Below are positions 5,764 through 10,255 of a stretch of 10,255 bases of DNA, one piece after another (position 1 is the stretch's first letter; each line of letters opens with the position of its first letter). A program made the position numbers and the translations under genes. The notes under the pieces were generated by a model, which made no database searches, had not been told where the DNA came from, and was given only the letters and a program-made list of their open reading frames with translations. The stretch is from JAFGOY01 sp034430335 (GTDB lineage Bacteria > Chloroflexota > Anaerolineae > Aggregatilineales > UBA3940), in assembly GCA_034430335.1 (NCBI GenBank), contig DAOUES010000121.1:1-10255 (forward strand), in the 5' to 3' direction.

Positions 5764-7455
5764 ATGAATGATGACATGACCACCTTTGAACGACGCCAGC
5801 GCATCGTCGCCCTGGTCAATGACAATATGAGCGTCAAAGTCTCTTCGCTGGCCGAATTGTTCGACGTGTCAGAGACGACGATCCGCAACGACCTCGCCTT
5901 TCTCGACGAAGAGAACAGGCTGAGGCGGGTTCGCGGCGGGGCGGTGCCAATCGAGGATGACAATGCAGCTTCCTTTGCCGGGCCGATCAATATTGTGAAT
6001 GCCAAGGCGAAACGGCGGATTGCCCGCTGGACCGCCGATATGGTCGGGGATGGGGAGTCGATTCTGCTCGATGCCAGCACGACGGTGCTCTGCATGGCTC
6101 CCTATCTCGAGAAGTATCGGGGCCTGACCATCGTCACCAATGGGATCGATGTAGCCCGCATTCTGGCGGAAAACCCATCGAACACGGTGGTTCTGATCGG
6201 GGGGGTGGTCAATACCAGCGGGAAAGCGATCATCACCCTGGCGGGCACCAGCATCGCCTCCAATCTCCAGTTTCAGACGGCCTTCGTCTCCGGCGTCGGC
6301 TTTTCGATAGAAGCCGGTCTGACCGAGCGCAGCTTCGAACAGGCAAGGCTCAAGCAGATGCTGCTGGCATCGGCCAACCAGACCATCGCCCTTGTCGATT
6401 CCTCGAAGCTGGGGAAATCCGGGTTAGCCCCGCTGCTCGGTATCGATTCCATCTCGCACCTTGTCACCGATGGAGACGCAGAGCCAGAGTTCGTCGACCA
6501 GGTGCGCCAGGCCGGGCTGAATATTACCGTCTGCTCGGATGACCGGGTGACCTCCTACACCCAGCAGGCGGAAAAGGGCTACCGGATCGGGTTTGCCAAC
6601 CTCAGCGAAGAAGACTCTCAAATCGCGGTCGATGTCCGTCGTGGGTTGGAACGGGCGGCCCAGAACCTGAGCAACATCAGTCTGGTCGTCGCCGACAACC
6701 GCCTTGATCCGCAGCACGCGATCCAGGTCGCCGACGATTTGATTGAACAGGCTGTCGATCTGGTCATCGAGTACCAGATTGATTACAAGACCAACAGCCT
6801 GATCATGGAAAAATTCCAGGGAGCCAATATCCCGGTAATTGCTGTCGATATCCCGATTGTGGGCGCGACCTTCTTTGGAGTTGACAACTACCGGTCGGGG
6901 CACATGGCCGGGGTCGCGCTCGGTCACTGGGTGCAGCACTACTGGGACAGCGAAATCGATGCCCTGTTGGTTCTCATCGAGCCGCGTGCCGGTTCCCTCC
7001 CGGAGACACGCATTCATGGTCAGCTCGATGGCCTGCAGGAAGTGATCGGGCCAGTTCCTGATGACAGGATTCACTATCTGGTAAGTGGGAATACAAGCGC
7101 GGTCAGCGAAGCGGCGGTCACCGAGGCCCTATCCCGGCTGACCGACCACCGGCAGATTGCCGTTCTGTCCTTCAACGACGACGCGGCCTATGGCACATTG
7201 CAGGCGGCCCGCAAGCTCGACCGCGAGGAACATGTGGCGATTGTTGGGCAGGGTGCCGATCGCATCGTCCGCAACGAAATTCGGCGGCAGAGTTCGCGCA
7301 TCATCGGCTCGACCGCTTTCTTCCCGGAATGGTACGGTGACAAGCTCCTCGATCTGGCTCTCAAGATTTTGCAGGGCAAGCCCGTCCCTCCGGCAGTCTA
7401 CACGGAGCATGTCTTCATCGACCAGGAGAACATCAATATCTACTATCCGGACTGA
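5764..7455 (+). CDS. DeoR regulator fused to a sugar-binding (PBP) domain
   Basis: A 563-residue cytoplasmic transcription regulator with three parts. Residues 8-61 are a DeoR winged helix, with helix-turn-helix about 26-45 (LAELFDVSETTIRNDL) and the RRVRGGAV wing. Residues about 75-265 are the DeoR phosphosugar sensor domain, with LLDASTT (101-107), VTNG (124-127), LIGG (144-147), GLTERSFE and LVDSSKLGKSG. From about residue 271 to the end is a full periplasmic-binding-protein-like domain of ribose-binding/LacI type (YRIGFANLSEEDSQ, VDNYRSGHMAG, VLSFNDDAAYGTL, EWYGDKLLDLAL). A normal DeoR protein is about 250 residues. No signal peptide or membrane segment separates the parts, so the sugar-binding domain is inside the cell. 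The start is ATG at 5764, with AGGA 7 bases upstream; a nearby ATG at 5760 stops after three codons. It is divergent from rhaI and probably represses it. Known DeoR proteins sense phosphosugars and PBP domains sense free sugars; dual sensing is inference. Confidence 0.9.
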   Translation: MNDDMTTFERRQRIVALVNDNMSVKVSSLAELFDVSETTIRNDLAFLDEENRLRRVRGGAVPIEDDNAASFAGPINIVNAKAKRRIARWTADMVGDGESILLDASTTVLCMAPYLEKYRGLTIVTNGIDVARILAENPSNTVVLIGGVVNTSGKAIITLAGTSIASNLQFQTAFVSGVGFSIEAGLTERSFEQARLKQMLLASANQTIALVDSSKLGKSGLAPLLGIDSISHLVTDGDAEPEFVDQVRQAGLNITVCSDDRVTSYTQQAEKGYRIGFANLSEEDSQIAVDVRRGLERAAQNLSNISLVVADNRLDPQHAIQVADDLIEQAVDLVIEYQIDYKTNSLIMEKFQGANIPVIAVDIPIVGATFFGVDNYRSGHMAGVALGHWVQHYWDSEIDALLVLIEPRAGSLPETRIHGQLDGLQEVIGPVPDDRIHYLVSGNTSAVSEAAVTEALSRLTDHRQIAVLSFNDDAAYGTLQAARKLDREEHVAIVGQGADRIVRNEIRRQSSRIIGSTAFFPEWYGDKLLDLALKILQGKPVPPAVYTEHVFIDQENINIYYPD

Positions 7456-7526
7456 TAAAAGCGGCTAAAATGACAGGTGGGAGTCGAACCACAAATCCGT
7501 CCTGCGATAACTGTCTTTGAACGTAA

Positions 7527-7556
7527 AACCCCGACAGAAATAGCTCTGTCGGGGTT
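7527..7556. terminator. Bidirectional intrinsic terminator
   Basis: A perfect 12-bp stem, AACCCCGACAGA / TCTGTCGGGGTT, around a 6-base loop. It lies 71 bases after the regulator stop (7455) and about 130 bases after the pyranase stop (7685), between convergent units. The 3' flank is TTATAT on the plus strand and TTTTAC on the minus strand, so it could terminate both. Confidence 0.75.
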
Positions 7557-7684
7557 ATATGCAGAGGGGAGCCATGTCGAACCGCTCTACGTGTTTTCGA
7601 GGCTGCTGTCGCAGTATACAGGGCCTCTCTATATGACAAGTCAGTTCATTCCTATGGCACCCGGATGGCAGGTTACATTCTAAT

Positions 7685-8092
7685 TCATGCGTCCTCTTCC
7701 AGCCGTTCTGATACGATGATCATGTTCGCATACTGGGTAGTGTCGCCGGTTCGGATCAATCCGATGGCTCGTGGAATTTTCGTCTTGAACAGAGTGTGCG
7801 GTTCATAGGTCACCGGAATGTCTTTCATTGCAGTGGAAAAAGCATCTACTACAGTGCCGGTATTCTCGGCCAGAAATTCCTGGGCCATGAATATCTCACC
7901 AACATCACAGCTATCTCGAACAGCTTCAAAAACCTGGAGGACAGTTGGTATATTATCTACCAGTGATAGATCAACTGTCTCAATCATGGGCCAGTAAGGA
8001 AACCCTCTGTCGGCGATCACCAGCATATTAGTGTGCCGGACACGCGCCAGCAGTGTTAGTAGTTGCGGGTTCAAAATACCTGATTTAAGCAT
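7685..8092 (-). CDS. rbsD: RbsD/FucU-family sugar pyranase (mutarotase)
   Basis: A 135-residue member of the RbsD/FucU fold, which interconverts sugar anomers or ring forms (D-ribose pyranose-furanose, or L-fucose alpha-beta). RbsD is about 130-140 residues long. Landmarks are the catalytic H20 (RVRHTNMLVIADRGFP), D28, H99, and Y121 with N123 in GDTTQYANMIIVS; they lie at or one residue from the B. subtilis RbsD positions H20, D28, H98, Y120 and N122 as I recall them. The RTGD..YAN ending resembles RbsD more than FucU, but the rhamnose context leaves the true sugar open. The start is ATG at 8092, with AGGAG 9 bases upstream. It follows manA by 29 bases on the same strand, so they are probably cotranscribed. 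Two full sequence lines inside it (7861-7980) are about 40-45% GC, clearly lower than most neighbours. Confidence 0.85.
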   Translation of the reverse strand: MLKSGILNPQLLTLLARVRHTNMLVIADRGFPYWPMIETVDLSLVDNIPTVLQVFEAVRDSCDVGEIFMAQEFLAENTGTVVDAFSTAMKDIPVTYEPHTLFKTKIPRAIGLIRTGDTTQYANMIIVSERLEEDA

Positions 8093-8121
8093 AATCTAAT
8101 ACTCCTATTATGTTGAAGCGC

Positions 8122-9108
8122 TTAACTATGGTTATGCGCACGGAGCAGCGTCGCGCCCTCTTCCGAACGCACGGTAAATGTGCCCAATGCCGCAGGCAGC
8201 AAAGTAAACTGAATGGCATTTATCGAAAGGTCATTCACAGCAGCCGAACCGTCGATCACCCCCCAGGTTTCGAGGCTGTCTCCGGCACAGATGCCCTCAA
8301 ATACAGCCCCCGGTTCGAGTGTCACACGCTCAACTGTAAAATACTCGTTCTGGCACAGCAGCCAGCGGGAGACTCCGCCATCCTCGGATAGTGGTTCGGG
8401 CGGGCACAGTTCCGGCTCGACCTGCGCGAAGTTGATCACGTCGAGCGCCTGATCGACATGCAGCGGGCGCGGCTTGCCGTCGTTGCCTATGCGGTTCCAG
8501 TCATAGACGCGATAGGTGATATCAGAGTTTTGCTGAATCTCCGCGATCAGTGAGCCATCCATGATGGCATGTAAAGACCCCGCCGGAACACAGATGTGAT
8601 CCCCGGTTTTGACCGGGACATGATGTAGATGAGGTTCCAAATTGCCAGCGGCAATTGCCTGCCGGAAATCATATGGGGTTGTACCTTTGGTCACACCGAG
8701 GATAACTTCGGCACCGGGTTTGGCATTGAGTACGACCCACATTTCGGTTTTGCCGAGTTCGTTTCCCTCATTTTTAAGAGCGTAAGTATCGTTGGGGTGT
8801 ACTTGAACGGATAGTGGTTTGTTGGCATCGAGGATTTTGATCAGGAGTGGGAACTTGTCACGTTCGAGCGCCCACGCGTAATTGGAACCTACGAGGTCAG
8901 CCCCCAACTCCGAGCATAAATCGGTGAGCGGCTTACCGGTATACTCTCCATTACTTACTGTTGTGGTGCCGCTGTTATGCCCGGCGATCTCCCAGCTTTC
9001 GGCAACGATTCCATCCGGGATGTCACGGCCCAGTTTTTTAAGGTTCCGCCCACCCCAGGGATAGTCTTTATACACAGGTGAAAATAAAAGTGGATAAAGT
9101 TTTGTCAT
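8122..9108 (-). CDS. manA: Mannose-6-phosphate isomerase, class I
   Basis: A zinc-dependent phosphomannose isomerase that interconverts mannose-6-phosphate and fructose-6-phosphate in the cytoplasm. It is 328 residues, matching the short bacterial form (about 315) rather than the 390-residue enteric form. Visible landmarks are YPWGG (16-20), ESWEI (37-41), the zinc ligands Q102 and H104 in VQVHPND, E122 in GKTEMW, and H180 in PAGSLHA, followed by the family block QNSDITYRVYDWNR. The C-terminal cupin half is present and complete. The start is ATG at 9108 after a purine-rich AAAGAG leader; no stronger site is seen. It is placed between a sugar-binding protein gene (233-base gap) and the RbsD/FucU gene (29-base gap). 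Some homologues in sugar operons act on other phosphosugars, so a local role beyond mannose is possible. Confidence 0.93.
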   Translation of the reverse strand: MTKLYPLLFSPVYKDYPWGGRNLKKLGRDIPDGIVAESWEIAGHNSGTTTVSNGEYTGKPLTDLCSELGADLVGSNYAWALERDKFPLLIKILDANKPLSVQVHPNDTYALKNEGNELGKTEMWVVLNAKPGAEVILGVTKGTTPYDFRQAIAAGNLEPHLHHVPVKTGDHICVPAGSLHAIMDGSLIAEIQQNSDITYRVYDWNRIGNDGKPRPLHVDQALDVINFAQVEPELCPPEPLSEDGGVSRWLLCQNEYFTVERVTLEPGAVFEGICAGDSLETWGVIDGSAAVNDLSINAIQFTLLPAALGTFTVRSEEGATLLRAHNHS

Positions 9109-9194
9109 GCGTTACTCTTTAATGCGACCTCTCGCGGTATTGGTTGCCCGATTTGCGATAAATGTTTCAGTATCAGGCGGGCGATGTTCGTCAA

Positions 9195-9216
9195 GCGCAA
9201 CCCTGCGCCGTTTTTT
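9195..9216 (+). terminator. Plus-strand terminator-like hairpin
   Basis: GCGCA (9195-9199), loop ACCC, TGCGC (9204-9208), then CG and TTTTTT (9211-9216). The form is that of an intrinsic terminator on the plus strand, but no plus-strand gene lies just upstream. It would stop antisense transcription across manA before it enters the binding-protein gene. It may also be fortuitous. Confidence 0.35.
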
Positions 9217-9258
9217 GTAGCCCCAACCTGGAAAGGATGTCTATTTTCAACCAGAACA

Positions 9259-9291
9259 CCGACGGCCCACACATGAAGTGCGGACCGTCGG
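9259..9291 (-). terminator. Strong hairpin after the binding-protein gene
   Basis: A 14-bp stem (arms 9259-9272 and 9278-9291, outer CCGACGG / CCGTCGG) with a 5-base loop. On the minus-strand RNA the two imperfect positions become G-U wobbles, so the stem is continuous. It starts about 50 bases after the binding-protein stop (9342). No T-run follows. It fits a transcript-stabilising or partial-termination structure that keeps the binding-protein mRNA more abundant than downstream manA. Confidence 0.5.
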
Positions 9292-9313
9292 CCTGAAGTG
9301 CCTGAAGTGCCTG
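9292..9313. repeat. Short 9-bp tandem repeat
   Basis: CCTGAAGTG is repeated twice, with a partial third copy (CCTG), immediately beside the hairpin at 9259-9291 and within the untranslated gap. It probably arose by slippage; no function is apparent. Confidence 0.6.
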
Positions 9314-9341
9314 TCGTCAGCAGGAGCTTAGTAGGAGAGGA

Positions 9342-10255
9342 TCAGTAGAGTACGTTCTGTGCTTCCGTAGAATCGATGTTGCCTTCGTCTACGATAACGA
9401 AGCCGGTGTCCACAAAGTGTTCAACGGTCTCCCCCGCGATGGCGGCTTCATAGGCAGTCTTGACGCCCAGATAGCCCATGTTGTAGGAGCTTTGAACAGC
9501 GATGGCCTGGAGCGTGCCGTCACGGACGAAGTCCTGCAGGACGCTGTTGCCGTCGAAGCCAATCGCAACGATCTCACCGGAGAGTCCCGCCTGCGAGATT
9601 GCGCGGGCCATACCGATGGCGGTCGGTTCGTTGGCGCCGAAGATACCCACCAGGTCCGGGTTGGCGGCGAGCACGTTCGTGGTCTGGTCAAGCGCGGTGG
9701 GCATGTCGGAGTTGGAGTACTGCGTCGTGACAATCTCCAGGTCCGAGTTGTTCTCGATGTAGTCGGTGAATCCACCCACGCGACCAACCTCAGAACCGAC
9801 ACCTGCGACGTAGGACATGATGGCGATCTTGCCGCTGGTGCTGCCGGTCTTTGCCTCTACTTCCTCGATCAACCTCTGTGCACAGGCTCTACCTGCTGCA
9901 TCGTTGTCTGTTGCGAGGAATGACACATAGTCTTCATCGGGAGCATCAAGAGCCGAGTCGATAACGACTACGGTGATACCGGCTTCATTTGCCTTTTCGA
10001 CTACCGGGACGAGTGCGCTCACGTCCGATGGTGCAAGCACAATTGCCTTGACACCACGGTTGATCGCGCTTTCGACGATGCTGATCTGCTCGTTGATGTT
10101 GCTCTCGGACTGCGCGCCGAGGAAGGTGACCGAAAGCTCCGGGGTCGTTCCCTGGAGCTCTGCCTCAGCATCGAAGGCTCCTGTTTGCACGTTCTGCCAG
10201 AAGCTGGAGTTACCGGTCTTGACGATGACCGCAATCTCCATCGGGCCTTCAGCTG
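9342..10255 (-). CDS. Sugar ABC transporter substrate-binding protein, 5' partial
   Basis: A periplasmic or lipoprotein sugar-binding protein of the ribose/galactose-binding (Peripla_BP_4, RbsB-like) family, feeding an ABC permease. About 304 residues are visible, ending in NVLY at TGA 9342. The frame stays open through the right edge: residues AEGP precede the first Met (10241), so that Met is internal. The true start, with signal peptide and probable lipobox, lies outside the window. Landmarks are VIVKTGNSSFWQNVQTGA at the mature N-terminus, NRGVKAIVLAPSD, TDNDAAGRACAQRL, VGIFGANEPTAIGMA, and VAIGFDGNSVLQDFVRDGTLQA, all in family order. Permease and ATPase genes are not in the window and could be further right, which would make this the last transporter gene. 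A strong hairpin follows it. The imported sugar cannot be named from sequence. Confidence 0.92.
   Translation of the reverse strand, partial: AEGPMEIAVIVKTGNSSFWQNVQTGAFDAEAELQGTTPELSVTFLGAQSESNINEQISIVESAINRGVKAIVLAPSDVSALVPVVEKANEAGITVVVIDSALDAPDEDYVSFLATDNDAAGRACAQRLIEEVEAKTGSTSGKIAIMSYVAGVGSEVGRVGGFTDYIENNSDLEIVTTQYSNSDMPTALDQTTNVLAANPDLVGIFGANEPTAIGMARAISQAGLSGEIVAIGFDGNSVLQDFVRDGTLQAIAVQSSYNMGYLGVKTAYEAAIAGETVEHFVDTGFVIVDEGNIDSTEAQNVLY

Noticed and set aside
6424..7074. A 216-codon minus-strand frame inside the DeoR-PBP gene.
   Set aside because: The opposite strand encodes conserved DeoR and PBP domains across the same bases; no motif supports this frame.
7478..7498. A tRNA T-arm-like piece on the minus strand (GGTTCGACTCCCACC) between the regulator and the terminator.
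   Set aside because: The T stem is one base short, there is no D or anticodon arm, and no matching acceptor strand lies about 70 bases upstream. At most it is a decayed fragment or attachment-site relic; chance is as likely.
7574..7636. A 20-codon plus-strand ORF with a good GAGGGGAG ribosome site.
   Set aside because: It is very short, its sequence (Cys/Arg/Ser-rich) matches nothing I know, it has no promoter of its own, and it lies just after a strong terminator.

Overview
The window is a bacterial sugar-catabolism locus with dense genes, mostly high GC (one line of the gene at 3061 is about 70% GC), Shine-Dalgarno leaders and sigma70-type TTGACA promoters. No ribosomal or tRNA gene fixes the taxonomy. 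The gene mix (L-rhamnose isomerase of the RhaI type, class II aldolases, a single-chain alpha-beta E1, a DeoR regulator fused to a sugar-binding domain) suggests a Chloroflexota/Anaerolineae-like or similar soil or sediment heterotroph. That placement is inference.

Layout. 1-2390 (minus): a class II aldolase of the fuculose-phosphate aldolase type, then a thiamine-diphosphate E1 dehydrogenase with alpha and beta parts in one reading frame, which runs off the left edge. 2391-3060: a 660-base intergenic region with a leftward promoter and TGTTCAT operator cluster, palindromic CCCCC/GGGGG elements, and a rightward promoter with operator. 3061-3831 (plus): a second, distant class II aldolase of the type found as the N-terminal half of bifunctional rhamnulose-phosphate aldolase/dehydrogenases. 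3984-5511 (minus): rhaI, coupled to a rhaB (rhamnulokinase) remnant that has lost its middle. 5512-5763: divergent regulatory region. 5764-7455 (plus): a 563-residue regulator made of a DeoR winged helix, a DeoR phosphosugar sensor domain and a complete periplasmic-binding-protein-like domain. 7685-10255 (minus): sugar ABC transporter binding protein (5' end outside the window), manA and an RbsD/FucU pyranase.

How it works together (inference). A pentose or deoxyhexose is imported by the ABC system whose binding protein is at the right edge. RbsD/FucU and RhaI set the anomer and the ketose form, a kinase phosphorylates it, and a class II aldolase cleaves it. The local kinase gene is a frameshifted remnant, so the kinase must be elsewhere, or the route is kinase-free, or the locus is decaying. 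The DeoR-PBP fusion probably controls the locus. The promoters of rhaI and of the 3061 aldolase, 2.8 kb apart and on opposite strands, align without gaps over 85 bp (64 identical by hand count), including a 14-bp identical block at the same distance from the -10 box. This looks like a shared operator for that regulator. The two most notable items are the dual-sensor fusion regulator and this duplicated promoter-operator module.
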